Shown in pieces: positions 41,480 through 49,951 of a stretch of 64,000 nucleotides of DNA. The translations under genes and the position numbers were made by a program. Positions within the stretch are counted from its first letter, which is position 1. Each line of letters starts with the position of its first letter. Source of the DNA: Lysobacter sp. BMK333-48F3 (GTDB lineage: Bacteria > Pseudomonadota > Gammaproteobacteria > Xanthomonadales > Xanthomonadaceae); contig NZ_JAIHOO010000001.1 of NCBI RefSeq assembly GCF_019733395.1, positions 4,404,983-4,468,982 on the forward strand, in the 5' to 3' direction. Under the pieces are notes generated by a model. The model did no database searches. It was not told the origin of the DNA and saw nothing but the letters and a program-made list of their open reading frames with translations.

Positions 41480-41932
41480 TCAGGGCGTCGGACCGGCCGC
41501 CTCGCCGCCGCCGGAGGCCGCAGGCGCGGAAGGCGCCGTACGCACCACGATGCGGTCGCCCTCGCGCGCGATCACCACGCCCTGCGCCGCGTAGGCCGCG
41601 TTCAACTGGCCGATCGCGTCCGGCAGGCTGGTGCTGTTGATCGTCGACACGCCCTGGTGCAGGGTGAAATCGGAGTAGTGCTGGTAATCCAGCTGCATGC
41701 TCGTGTCCTGGGCCCAGCGGCCGAGCATGGTCTTGAGCGTCCCGTCCATCGGAGAGGGATAGAACACGTAGGACTGGTGCAGCGGAATTTCGCTCGGAGC
41801 CTCGGAATACCGGTTGACCGGCTTCCAGCGACCGCCGAAATCCGGCGCGGGCCTTGTGGCGCACCCGGCCAGCGCGGTCGCCAGCAGAATCGCGGTCCAC
41901 AAACGAGGGCTGGTTGCAGTTGTATGTCTCAC
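41480..41932 (-). CDS. virB7: T4SS outer-membrane lipoprotein VirB7 with N0 domain
   Basis: A 150-residue lipoprotein, far longer than the ~50-residue VirB7 of conjugation systems and matching the enlarged X-T4SS form. The GTG at 41932 (GGGGA 5 bp upstream) begins a signal peptide ending ATALAGC. The linker TRPAPDFGGRWKPVNRYSEA contains the VirB9-binding type of motif. Residues about 60-135 form an N0-like domain (LKTMLGRWAQDTSMQLDYQH, LPDAIGQLNAAYAAQGVVIA), also found in secretins. It is the first gene of the virB operon. Confidence 0.92.
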   Translation of the reverse strand: MRHTTATSPRLWTAILLATALAGCATRPAPDFGGRWKPVNRYSEAPSEIPLHQSYVFYPSPMDGTLKTMLGRWAQDTSMQLDYQHYSDFTLHQGVSTINSTSLPDAIGQLNAAYAAQGVVIAREGDRIVVRTAPSAPAASGGGEAAGPTP

Positions 41933-42313
41933 GCTTTCCCCGGCTAGGTAATGAGCTGACGCACGAGTTAGTCCGCGGTGGCGCCGGCCGCGCCTGGCCG
42001 ATCCAGGCGCTGCGACGGCGTCGCCGCGGTCATTGTTGGAGTTGGGTTGTCCGGACAGATGCGGACGGAATTGCGACCGAGAACACATTTTCCGCAGCGA
42101 CGCGAACGGCGTCGGCCGCGGATGGCCCGGTTCGGAAAATACGGGCTGCGCGCGACGCGCAGCGGATGACGATCGTTCTGTCCATGAACTCCCCCTTGCT
42201 AGACGGCCACGCCGTCGTTCGAGCGTCTACCGACACTCGTAAGCGAAGGTTAGACCGAAGTCAAAGCAGTGTGCAAGTGGTCACGTAGATTTTGTGCAAT
42301 CTAGAGTTGCGAC
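41933..42313. other. virB operon leader region
   Basis: 381 bp between virB7 and the aminotransferase gene. It contains the candidate promoter at 42236-42264 and a leader of about 300 nt before virB7. A 51-codon frame (42030-42185, minus) starts with ATG after GGGGGAG and could be a leader peptide, but has no recognisable motif. The CpxR-type GTAAA direct repeats known from X. citri were not seen. Confidence 0.5.
42236..42264 (-). promoter_or_regulatory. Candidate sigma-70 promoter of the virB operon
   Basis: On the minus strand TTGACT (42264-42259) and TACGAG (42241-42236) are separated by exactly 17 bp. The -10 match is weak. It lies about 300 bp upstream of virB7. Confidence 0.45.
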
Positions 42314-43462
42314 TCAAAGTCGGGCCAGGCGCTCGATCGCCGCATCCAGGGTGGCCGGATTCTTGGCGAAGCACAGCCGCGCCAGGCGCTGTCCGGCCGG
42401 CGCGCTTTCGTAGAACGGCGACAGCGGAATCGCCGCGACGCCCTTCTCGATCGTCAGCCAGCGGCAGAACGCGACGTCGTCCAGATCGCTGACCTGCGAG
42501 TAGTCGACCAGTTGGAAGTAGCCGCCCGGCACCGGCAACGGCCGCAGCCGCGTGCCCAACAGCTGATCGCGGAAGGCGTCGCGCTTGGCCTGGTAGAAGG
42601 CGCCGAGCTGTTCGTAGTGCTCCGGCTCGGCCTGGATCATCTCGGCGAACGCCCATTGCGCCGGGGCGAAGCTGCAGAAGCTGTTGTACTGGTGCACCTT
42701 GCGCAGCTCGGCCGACAGCGCCGGCGGCGCGATGCAGTAGCCGATCTTCCAGCCGGTGCAGTGATAGGTCTTGCCGAAGCTGGACACCACGAAGGCGCGC
42801 TCGCGCAGTTCGGGGTAGCGCAGCACCGATTCGTGGCGGCGGCCGTCGAACACGATGTGCTCGTAGACCTCGTCGGAGAGCAGATAGATGCCGGTGTCGC
42901 GCAGCAGCTCGCTCAGCCGGGCGATGTCGCCTTCGTCGAACATGGCCCCGGAGGGATTGTGCGGCGAGTTGATCATCAGCATGCGGGTCTTGGGCGTGAC
43001 CGCGGCGCGCACCCGGTCCCAGTCGACCGCGAAGGTCTGCGGGTCCAGCGGCACGTGCACGGCGCGGCCGCCGGCCAGGTCGATCGCCGGCTCGTAGCTG
43101 TCGTAGCAGGGATCGAGCACGATCACCTCCTCGCCCGGCCGCACCACCGCCTGCACCGCGTCGAAGATCGCCTCGCTGGCGCCGGAAACCACGGTGATCT
43201 CGGCGTCGGCGTCGGGCCGGTGGCCGTAGCAACGCTCGGTCTTCGCCGCGATGGCCTGGCGCAACGCCGGGATGCCGGTCATCGGCGCGTACTGGTTCTT
43301 GCCCTCGGCCATCGCCCGTGCGAGCGCGTCGACCAGGCGCGCGGGCACGTCGAAGTCCGGGAAGCCCTGGCCGAGATTGACCGCCTGGTGCTCGAGAGCG
43401 AGCTGCGACATCACGGTGAAGATGGTGGTACCGACCTTGGGCAGCTTGGTTTCGGGCGTCAT
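42314..43462 (-). CDS. PLP-dependent aminotransferase, methionine aminotransferase (YbdL) type
   Basis: A 382-residue class I/II aminotransferase. Seen: VNLGQGFPDFDVPARLVDAL, KNQYAPMTGIPALRQAIAAK, MLMINSPHNPSGAMFDEGDI with the conserved NPxG, LLSDEVYEHIVFDG with the PLP-binding Asp/Tyr, and the Schiff-base lysine in FVVSSFGKTYHCTGWKIGYC. The C-terminal Arg in AGQRLARLCFAKN binds the substrate carboxylate. The YAPMTGI and FGKTYHCTGWK motifs match the YbdL/kynurenine-oxoglutarate transaminase-like branch, which acts on Met and aromatic amino acids. It is monocistronic upstream of the T4SS operon on the same strand. Confidence 0.88.
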   Translation of the reverse strand: MTPETKLPKVGTTIFTVMSQLALEHQAVNLGQGFPDFDVPARLVDALARAMAEGKNQYAPMTGIPALRQAIAAKTERCYGHRPDADAEITVVSGASEAIFDAVQAVVRPGEEVIVLDPCYDSYEPAIDLAGGRAVHVPLDPQTFAVDWDRVRAAVTPKTRMLMINSPHNPSGAMFDEGDIARLSELLRDTGIYLLSDEVYEHIVFDGRRHESVLRYPELRERAFVVSSFGKTYHCTGWKIGYCIAPPALSAELRKVHQYNSFCSFAPAQWAFAEMIQAEPEHYEQLGAFYQAKRDAFRDQLLGTRLRPLPVPGGYFQLVDYSQVSDLDDVAFCRWLTIEKGVAAIPLSPFYESAPAGQRLARLCFAKNPATLDAAIERLARL

Positions 43463-43665
43463 GGGCCTGACTGGGATCGCGCGGGGAAACCGCGAGTGTA
43501 CGGAATCGGAGTTGCGCGACGTGAGACCGCTGTGGGCGGCAGCGATTCCGCGCGCTCATATCGGTATGCCGCGCCCGCCTTGGACCAGGCCGGCGGAACC
43601 GGGCCGGCGCGCGCCGCCCGTCGGCCGGATTTGCGCCGCACGGCACGCCGGCCGACACTGGCTCC

Positions 43666-44139
43666 ATGCGCGAATTGCAGGTCGTCAATGCCGCCGAACT
43701 GGCGCTCGCCTATGCCGCCGCCGAGTACGCGGTGGCGCTGGACGGCGACGCCCTGCCGCTGCGGGTCGGGCGCCCGGCGGGCGACCTGGAAGCCTACTGG
43801 CCGGCCTCGCGTTACCTGTTCGTCAGCGCCTGGAACCCGGCCTCCGAACCGCACTCGGAAAGCGCCAACCGCGCCGCCGACGAACGCCTGATCGCCCGCC
43901 TGGAGGCCGCCGGCATCCCGCGCCATGCCGCCTGGGCCCAGGACTGCGCCGGCGAATGGCGCGAGCCGGGCTGGCTGCTGGCCGATCTCGACGACCTCGC
44001 CGCCAACGCCCTGGCGCGCGATTTCGGCCAGGCCGGCGTGCTGGCCTGGAGCCGCGGCGAGCCGGTCCGGCTGCGGATGCTGATCGCCCGCCCGCTCGAC
44101 GCCGAGGGCTCCGACTACACCGACTGGATCGGCGCCTGA
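43666..44139 (+). CDS. DUF3293 domain protein
   Basis: A 157-residue soluble protein. The segment YLFVSAWNPASEPHSESANR fits the DUF3293 signature (AWNP followed by N), and the rest shows RLEAAGIPRHAAWAQDCAGE and FGQAGVLAWSRGEPVRLRML. Its function is unknown. It is transcribed in the same direction as ccmA, 89 bp downstream, but an operon link is uncertain. Confidence 0.8.
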   Translation: MRELQVVNAAELALAYAAAEYAVALDGDALPLRVGRPAGDLEAYWPASRYLFVSAWNPASEPHSESANRAADERLIARLEAAGIPRHAAWAQDCAGEWREPGWLLADLDDLAANALARDFGQAGVLAWSRGEPVRLRMLIARPLDAEGSDYTDWIGA

Positions 44140-44228
44140 GCCATCCCGGCGCCGCCTCCTGCTGAGCGGGGCGCCGACTCGCATAAACTGCGCGATCCGC
44201 GGCCCCGACGGCCGCCCGCTCGCCGCCG

Positions 44229-44873
44229 ATGACGTCCACGCCCGCTTCCGCCCCGCCGCTGCTGCAATCCCGCGCCCTGCGCTTCACGCGCAACGACGAA
44301 CCCGTGTTCGGCCCGCTGGATTTTTCGGTGGCCGCCGGCGAGGCCTTGCTGGTCCAGGGCGACAACGGCGCCGGCAAGACCACCTTGCTGCGGGTGCTGG
44401 CCGGGCTGCTGCGCGCCGACGCCGGCGAGATCGAACTCGACGGCCGCCTGGCCGACGCCGCTCACCGCGCCCGCGCCATCGCCTACCTCGGCCATCTGCC
44501 GGGCTTCAAGGCCGACCTCAGCGCGCTGGAGAACCTGCGCTTCCTGTGCGGCCTGCAGGGCCGCCGCCCCGGCCAGTCGCTGGAGCACGCGCTGGCCATC
44601 GTCGGCCTGGCCGGCTACGAGGACGCGCCGGCGCGCCAGCTCTCGGCCGGGCAGAAGAAGCGCCTGTCGCTGGCCCGGCTGTGGCTGTCGCCCGCGCCGT
44701 TGTGGCTGCTCGACGAACCCTATGCCAACCTCGACCTGGACGGGATCGAACTGGTCAACCGGATGGTCCAGGCGCACCTGGGCGAAGGCGGCGCGGCCCT
44801 GGTCACCACCCACGGCGCCTATGCCGCACCGCCGGTGCGGACCCGGATGCTGATCCTGGAGAAGGCCGCATGA
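44229..44873 (+). CDS. ccmA: Heme exporter ATP-binding protein CcmA
   Basis: A 214-residue ABC ATPase of the CcmAB(CD) complex, which releases holo-CcmE during cytochrome c maturation. Walker A is [20 protein letters not shown], the signature motif is [15 protein letters not shown], and Walker B is [15 protein letters not shown]. Length is typical. The stop overlaps the ccmB start (ATGA). The ccm genes run continuously from here to ccmI. Confidence 0.95.
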   Translation: MTSTPASAPPLLQSRALRFTRNDEPVFGPLDFSVAAGEALLVQGDNGAGKTTLLRVLAGLLRADAGEIELDGRLADAAHRARAIAYLGHLPGFKADLSALENLRFLCGLQGRRPGQSLEHALAIVGLAGYEDAPARQLSAGQKKRLSLARLWLSPAPLWLLDEPYANLDLDGIELVNRMVQAHLGEGGAALVTTHGAYAAPPVRTRMLILEKAA

Positions 44874-45628
44874 CCGCCCCGGCTCCACCCGAGCACGTTC
44901 CACACGAACACGCTCCACCCCAACACGCTCCGCCCGCGCACGACGGCGCCCTGCCCGGCCTGGCCGGCGCGGCGCGCGCCCTGCTGGCGCGCGATCTGCG
45001 CCTGCTTTGGCGGCGCCGCGGCGACGCGGCGCAACCGGCGCTGCTGGCGTTGTTGGTGGTGACCCTGTTCGCCCTGGCCCTGGGCGGCGAGAAGCAGGCC
45101 CTGGCGCGGGTCGCCGCGGCGGTGCTGTGGCTGGCGGTGCTGCTGGCCGGCCTGCTGTCGCTGGACACGCTGTTCCGCGGCGACGCCGAGGACGGCTCGC
45201 TGGAACAATGGATGCTGGCGCCGGTGCCGCTGGGCTGGCTGGTCGCGGTGCGCACGTTCATGCATTGGGCCACCACCGCCCTGCCGCTGCTGCTGGCGAC
45301 GCCGCTGCTGGCCCAGTTGCTGTACCTGCCGCCGGAGCAATTACCGGTGCTGATGGCCTCGCTGGCTCTGGGCACGCCCCTGCTGAGCCTGCTCGGCGCG
45401 GTGGTCGCGGCGCTGACGGTCGGCATGCGCCGCTCTGGTATTCTCCTGGCCTTGTTGGCGTTGCCGTTGTACGTTCCCGTGCTGGTGTTCGGCGCCGGCA
45501 GCGTGGCCGCCTCGGCCCAGGGATTGGACCCGGTCGGCGCCTTGCTGATCCTGGCCGCCGGCCTGGCGGTGGCGCTGCTGCTGGCGCCGCTGGCCGCGGC
45601 GGCCGCGATCCGCATCGCGCTGAGCTGA
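44870..45628 (+). CDS. ccmB: Heme exporter membrane protein CcmB
   Basis: A 252-residue membrane protein with six hydrophobic segments, e.g. [40 protein letters not shown] and [20 protein letters not shown]. The CcmB motif [20 protein letters not shown] is clear. The N-terminus carries a His/Pro repeat ([19 protein letters not shown]) not usual in the family. The ATG at 44870 overlaps the ccmA stop. Confidence 0.93.
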   Translation: MTAPAPPEHVPHEHAPPQHAPPAHDGALPGLAGAARALLARDLRLLWRRRGDAAQPALLALLVVTLFALALGGEKQALARVAAAVLWLAVLLAGLLSLDTLFRGDAEDGSLEQWMLAPVPLGWLVAVRTFMHWATTALPLLLATPLLAQLLYLPPEQLPVLMASLALGTPLLSLLGAVVAALTVGMRRSGILLALLALPLYVPVLVFGAGSVAASAQGLDPVGALLILAAGLAVALLLAPLAAAAAIRIALS

Positions 45629-45717
45629 TGCCCCGACCCGACCCCGCGCGCCGGCCCGGCCGCCGCGCCCCAACCGTCCGGCCCGCAAGGGCGGGCCCCG
45701 GACGTCGAAACCGCTGA

Positions 45718-46476
45718 ATGAATCCCATCGTCCGCTGGTTCCACCAACTCGGTTCGCCGCCTTACTTCGACCGCTTCGCCGCGCGCTGGGCGCCGTGGGC
45801 CTACGGCCTGGGCCTGCTGGTCATGGCCTGGGGCCTGTACGGCGCGCTGTTCCAGGTGCCGGCCGACTACCAGCAGAAAGACAGCTTCCGCATTCTCTAT
45901 ATCCACGTGCCCAGCGCCTGGATGAGCATGGCGGTGTTCGCGCTGATGGCGCTGTACGCCGGCATCGCCCTGGTCTGGCGGATCAAGCTGTGCGAGATCC
46001 TGGCCATGGCCTGCGCGCCGATCGGCGCCGGCTTCACCGTCATCACCCTGGCCACCGGCTCGATCTGGGGCCGGCCGATGTGGGGCACCTGGTGGGACTG
46101 GGACCCGCGCCTGACCAGCGAACTGATCCTGCTGTTCCTGTACCTGGGCGTGATCGGCCTGTACCAGGCCATCGACGATCGCCGCGCCGCCGCGCGCGCC
46201 GCCGGCCTGCTGGCGATCGTCGGCGTCGCCCTGCTGCCGGTGATCCGCTACTCGGTGGAATGGTGGAATTCGCTGCACCAGGGCCAGACCATCCGTCTGC
46301 TCGGCAAGTCGAGCATGGACCCGAGCATGATGCTGCCGCTGGTGCTGATGCTGATCGGCACCAAGCTGTGGTTCATCGGCGCGTTGCTGACCCGCGCCCG
46401 CGCCGACAATCTGCGCCGCGAGCGCGGCAAGGCCTGGGTCGCCGAACTGGCCGGCGCCGGCGAGGAAGCGCGCTGA
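45718..46476 (+). CDS. ccmC: Heme exporter membrane protein CcmC
   Basis: A 252-residue six-helix protein that delivers heme to CcmE. The tryptophan-rich WWD motif is present: [20 protein letters not shown]. The two flanking His ligands lie in [20 protein letters not shown] and [20 protein letters not shown]. It begins 89 bp after ccmB, and the stop overlaps the ccmD start (TGATG). Confidence 0.95.
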   Translation: MNPIVRWFHQLGSPPYFDRFAARWAPWAYGLGLLVMAWGLYGALFQVPADYQQKDSFRILYIHVPSAWMSMAVFALMALYAGIALVWRIKLCEILAMACAPIGAGFTVITLATGSIWGRPMWGTWWDWDPRLTSELILLFLYLGVIGLYQAIDDRRAAARAAGLLAIVGVALLPVIRYSVEWWNSLHQGQTIRLLGKSSMDPSMMLPLVLMLIGTKLWFIGALLTRARADNLRRERGKAWVAELAGAGEEAR

Positions 46477-46649
46477 TGGAATACCTGTCCTATATCGTCG
46501 CCGCCTATGCGGTCTTCGTCGTCGTGCTGGGCTGGGACTTCGTCGCCGGCCACTGGCAGGTGCGGCGCGAGCTGCGCCAGGCCCGCGCCCGCGCCGCGCG
46601 CGTCGCGGCTGCGGCGGCACGGCCTCGCAGCGGAGAACTGAGCCGATGA
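46476..46649 (+). CDS. ccmD: Heme exporter small membrane protein CcmD
   Basis: A 57-residue protein with one membrane helix ([20 protein letters not shown]) and a basic C-terminal half ([20 protein letters not shown]), the CcmD layout. It helps the CcmABC complex release holo-CcmE. The start overlaps the ccmC stop and the stop overlaps the ccmE start. Confidence 0.92.
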   Translation: MEYLSYIVAAYAVFVVVLGWDFVAGHWQVRRELRQARARAARVAAAAARPRSGELSR

Positions 46650-47113
46650 ACCCCACCCGTCGCCGTCGCCTGCTGTGGGTGCTGGGCCTGGTCGCCGCCG
46701 CCGGCGTCGCCACCGCCCTGGTCGCCACCGCTCTGCAACGCAACATCGCTTATCTGTACACGCCCAGCGAAGTGCTGCGCGGCGAAGCCGGCGAGACCGC
46801 CCGCTTCCGCCTCGGCGGGATGGTCGCCGCCGGGTCGTTCCAGCGCACCCGCGGCTCGCTGGAATCGCAATTCCGCGTCACCGACGGCGACGCCGAACTG
46901 GCGGTGCGCTACAGCGGCATCCTGCCGGACCTGTTCCGCGAGAGGCAGGCGGTGGTCGCGACCGGCCGCATGCAGGGCGACATCTTCGTCGCCGAGGAAA
47001 TCCTGGCCAAGCACGACGAGACCTACATGCCGAAGGAAGTCGCCGACAAGATGGGCAAGGCGCACCAGAAGCACGACGTCGCGGCGCCGGGCGGCAAGGA
47101 GACGGCGCGTTGA
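46646..47113 (+). CDS. ccmE: Periplasmic heme chaperone CcmE
   Basis: A 155-residue membrane-anchored OB-fold protein. The N-terminal anchor is [34 protein letters not shown] and [20 protein letters not shown] are family segments. The heme-binding HxxxY motif is [18 protein letters not shown]. It overlaps ccmD, and a 237-bp repeat-bearing gap separates it from ccmF. Confidence 0.95.
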   Translation: MNPTRRRRLLWVLGLVAAAGVATALVATALQRNIAYLYTPSEVLRGEAGETARFRLGGMVAAGSFQRTRGSLESQFRVTDGDAELAVRYSGILPDLFRERQAVVATGRMQGDIFVAEEILAKHDETYMPKEVADKMGKAHQKHDVAAPGGKETAR

Positions 47114-47136
47114 TCCCGGTCGGCGTTGCGGGCAAG

Positions 47137-47283
47137 AGCAAATCCCCCCTACCCCCCTTTTTCAAAGGGGGGAACAGCGAAAGCATCGGCGTGAACGTGA
47201 ACGTGGACGTGGACGCACGAATCTGTTCGCACCTACCCGCCAGCCTCCCCCCTTTGAAAAAGGGGGGCCGGGGGGGATTTGCT
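47137..47283. mobile_element. MITE-like element A, 38-bp terminal inverted repeats, between ccmE and ccmF
   Basis: A 147-bp element beginning AGCAAATCCCCCCTACCCCC and ending in its inverted match (GGGGGGATTTGCT). Each terminal repeat contains a smaller palindrome, CCCCCCTTTTTCAAAGGGGG. The core differs from that of element B (49972-50094). Both copies are followed by GTTGCTGTTGCT-like sequence, so the element may extend a few bases further. No transposase is encoded. Confidence 0.75.
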
Positions 47284-47350
47284 GTTGCTGTTGCTGTCGC
47301 CGCCCCCGCGACGCCCGCCTCACGTCCCACCCCGTCCAGCGAGCCGCGCC

Positions 47351-49402
47351 ATGCTGCCTGAACTCGGCCAGATCGCCCTGATCCTCGCCCTGCTGGTCTC
47401 GCTGGTGCAGTCGGTGCTGCCGATGCTCGGCGCCCAGCGCGGCATCGGCCCGTGGATGGCGATCGCGCGCCCGGCCGCCTACGCGCAGTTGCTGTTGGTC
47501 GGCCTGGCGTTCGCCATCCTGACCCACGCCTTCGTGGTCCAGGACTTCTCGCTGCGCTACGTCGCCGAGAACAGCAACAGTCTGCTGCCGATGGGCTATC
47601 GCTACTCGGCGGTGTGGGGCGCGCACGAGGGTTCGCTGCTGTTGTGGGCGCTGGTGCTGGCGCTGTGGACCGGCGCGGTGGCGCGGTTCTCGCGCGCGCT
47701 GCCGGCGCCGGTGATCGCGCGCGTGCTGGCGGTGATGGGCGTGGTCAGCGTCGGCTTCCTGGCCTTCCTGATCTTCACCAGCAATCCCTTCGCCCGCCTG
47801 CTGCCGGCGGTGGCCGAAGGCCGCGACCTCAATCCGCTGCTGCAGGACCCGGGCCTGATCATCCACCCGCCGATGCTCTACATCGGCTACGTCGGCTTCG
47901 CGGTGCCGTTCGCGTTCGCGATCGCGGCCCTGCTCGACGGCAAGGTCGACGCGCGCTGGCTGCGCTGGACCCGGCCCTGGACCAATATCGCCTGGGCTTT
48001 TCTGACCCTGGGCATCGCCCTGGGCTCGTGGTGGGCGTATTACGAACTGGGCTGGGGCGGCTGGTGGTTCTGGGACCCGGTCGAGAACGCCAGCTTCATG
48101 CCCTGGCTGGCCGGCGCGGCGCTGCTGCATTCGCAGGCAGTGACCGAAAAGCGCGGCAGCTTCCGCGGCTGGACCCTGCTGCTGGCGATCGCCGCGTTCT
48201 CGCTGTCCCTGCTCGGCACCTTCCTGGTCCGCTCCGGCGTGCTGACCAGCGTGCACGCCTTCGCCGCCGATCCCTCGCGCGGCCTGTTCGTGCTGGTGTT
48301 CCTCGGCCTGGTGATCGGCGGCTCGCTGCTGCTGTACGCGCTGCGCGCGCCCTCGGCCACGGACGACCCCGGCAAGCCGTTCGAGCCGGCGTCGCGCGAG
48401 ACCCTGCTGCTGATCAACAACCTGTTGCTCGCCACCGCCTGCGCGATGGTCTTGCTGGGCACTTTGTACCCGCTGCTGGCCGATGCGCTGGAGCTGGGCA
48501 AGATCTCGGTCGGTCCGCCGTACTTCGCGCTGATGTTCGTGCTGCTGATGACGCCGCTGGTGCTGCTGCTGCCGTTCGGGCCGCTGTTCCGCTGGCAGCG
48601 CGAACAGCCGGCACGACCGCTGGCGATGCTGGTGCCCTGGCTGGGCCTGGCCCTGGGCGCGGCGATCGGCGCGTTCTTCCTCGCTCCGCAGGGGCCGTGG
48701 AAGGTCGCCGCCGGCGTCGGCGGCGCGGTCTGGGTCGGCGCCGGCACCCTGCGCTTCGTCTGGACCCGCCTGCGCGGCGACGGCACGCGCTATACCGCGG
48801 AAATGCTCGGCATGACCCTGGCCCACCTCGGCGTCGCCGTGTTCCTGGTCGGCGCGCTGCTGGTCGAGGGCCTGAGCGTGCAGCGCGAAGTCGCGCTGGC
48901 GCCGGGCCAGAGCGTCGACCTGGGCCGCTACGCGTTCCGCTTCGACCGGGTCGCGCACCGGGTCGGGCCGAACTACGAGGCCGACTACGGCACCGTCACC
49001 GTGTTCGACCGCGGCCGCGAGCTGACCGTGCTGCATCCGGAGAAGCGCGCCTACGCCAGCGGCGGCCAGGTCATGACCGAGGCCGCGATCGAGCGCGGCC
49101 TGAGCCGCGACCTGTACGTCGCCCTGGGCGAGTCGCTGGGCGACGGCGCCTGGGCGCTGCGCGTGCACGTCAAGCCGTTCGTGCGCTGGGTCTGGGCCGG
49201 CGCCTTGCTGATGATGCTGGGCGGCTTCGTCGCCGCCGCCGACCGCCGTTTCCGGCCTGCGCTGGCGCAAGCGAAGCAGCCGGCCCGCGCCGAGTCGGCC
49301 GCTTTGGCCATGGCCGACGGCCCGCAAGGGTTTTTCGAACACGAGCGTCACCGCCGCAACGACGACAGGCCGAACGCGGACGCGGCGGACGATGGAGATT
49401 GA
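47351..49402 (+). CDS. ccmF: Cytochrome c heme lyase subunit CcmF
   Basis: A 683-residue polytopic membrane protein of the heme ligation complex. The WWD motif is WGGWWFWDPVENASFMPWLA. Conserved histidine segments include RYSAVWGAHEGSLLLWALVL and IIHPPMLYIGYVGFAVPFAF. About 14 hydrophobic segments are visible. The C-terminal 45 residues are polar and family-atypical. The start at 47351 begins MLPELGQIALILALLVSLVQ; the frame is open further upstream into the repeat element. Confidence 0.95.
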   Translation: MLPELGQIALILALLVSLVQSVLPMLGAQRGIGPWMAIARPAAYAQLLLVGLAFAILTHAFVVQDFSLRYVAENSNSLLPMGYRYSAVWGAHEGSLLLWALVLALWTGAVARFSRALPAPVIARVLAVMGVVSVGFLAFLIFTSNPFARLLPAVAEGRDLNPLLQDPGLIIHPPMLYIGYVGFAVPFAFAIAALLDGKVDARWLRWTRPWTNIAWAFLTLGIALGSWWAYYELGWGGWWFWDPVENASFMPWLAGAALLHSQAVTEKRGSFRGWTLLLAIAAFSLSLLGTFLVRSGVLTSVHAFAADPSRGLFVLVFLGLVIGGSLLLYALRAPSATDDPGKPFEPASRETLLLINNLLLATACAMVLLGTLYPLLADALELGKISVGPPYFALMFVLLMTPLVLLLPFGPLFRWQREQPARPLAMLVPWLGLALGAAIGAFFLAPQGPWKVAAGVGGAVWVGAGTLRFVWTRLRGDGTRYTAEMLGMTLAHLGVAVFLVGALLVEGLSVQREVALAPGQSVDLGRYAFRFDRVAHRVGPNYEADYGTVTVFDRGRELTVLHPEKRAYASGGQVMTEAAIERGLSRDLYVALGESLGDGAWALRVHVKPFVRWVWAGALLMMLGGFVAAADRRFRPALAQAKQPARAESAALAMADGPQGFFEHERHRRNDDRPNADAADDGD

Positions 49403-49405
49403 CCG

Positions 49406-49951
49406 ATGAACAAGAGCCGCTGGCTGCCGCTGGCCGTCTTCGCCGCCCTCGCCGTGCTGCTCGCCGCGGGCGTGTGGCTGAGCCGCAACCCCAACCGCGA
49501 GGCCCTGCCTTCGCCGCTGATCGGCAAGCCGGCGCCGGCGTTTTCGTTGCCGGTGCTGCACGAAGCCGGGCGCCTGCTGTCGTCCGAGGAACTGCGCGGC
49601 GCGCCTTACCTGCTCAACGTCTGGGGCAGCTGGTGCCCGGCCTGCCGCGACGAGCATCCGGTGCTGACCCGTTTCGCCGAAACCAAGCGCGTGCGCGTGC
49701 TCGGTTTCAACTGGAAGGACGAACACGCCGACGCGCTGCGCTGGCTGGAGCAGTACGGCAATCCGTACTGGGTCGTGGTCACCGACTACGACGGCAAGTC
49801 GGCGATCGACTGGGGCATCTACGGCGCGCCGGAGACCTTCCTGGTCGACGCGCGCGGCATCGTGCGCTGGAAGTACGTCGGCCCGTTGAACGACAAGGTC
49901 ATCGCCGAGCAGCTGCTGCCGATGCTGGACGAGGTCGAGAAGACGCGATGA
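49406..49951 (+). CDS. ccmG: Cytochrome c biogenesis thioredoxin CcmG (DsbE)
   Basis: A 181-residue membrane-anchored thiol-disulphide oxidoreductase. The anchor is LPLAVFAALAVLLAAGVWLS, and the active site is LNVWGSWCPACRDEHPVLTR (CPAC). The CcmG-specific GVYGAPETF-type motif is WGIYGAPETFLVDARGIVRW. It keeps apocytochrome c and CcmH reduced. Only 3 bp separate it from ccmF, and its stop overlaps the ccmH start (ATGA). Confidence 0.95.
   Translation: MNKSRWLPLAVFAALAVLLAAGVWLSRNPNREALPSPLIGKPAPAFSLPVLHEAGRLLSSEELRGAPYLLNVWGSWCPACRDEHPVLTRFAETKRVRVLGFNWKDEHADALRWLEQYGNPYWVVVTDYDGKSAIDWGIYGAPETFLVDARGIVRWKYVGPLNDKVIAEQLLPMLDEVEKTR

Noticed and set aside
15750..41932. Conjugative element interpretation of the T4SS
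   Set aside because: No relaxase, oriT, partition or replication genes; the effectors with XVIPCD and the large VirB7 point to the antibacterial type.
42030..42185. 51-codon frame upstream of virB7 as a firm gene
   Set aside because: It has a plausible ribosome site but no signal peptide or recognisable motif; kept only as a possible leader peptide.
47162..49726. Antisense open frame of 854 codons opposite ccmF
   Set aside because: Composition (Gln/Arg/His/Ala-rich, no domains) is that of a high-GC antisense shadow of a strongly supported gene.
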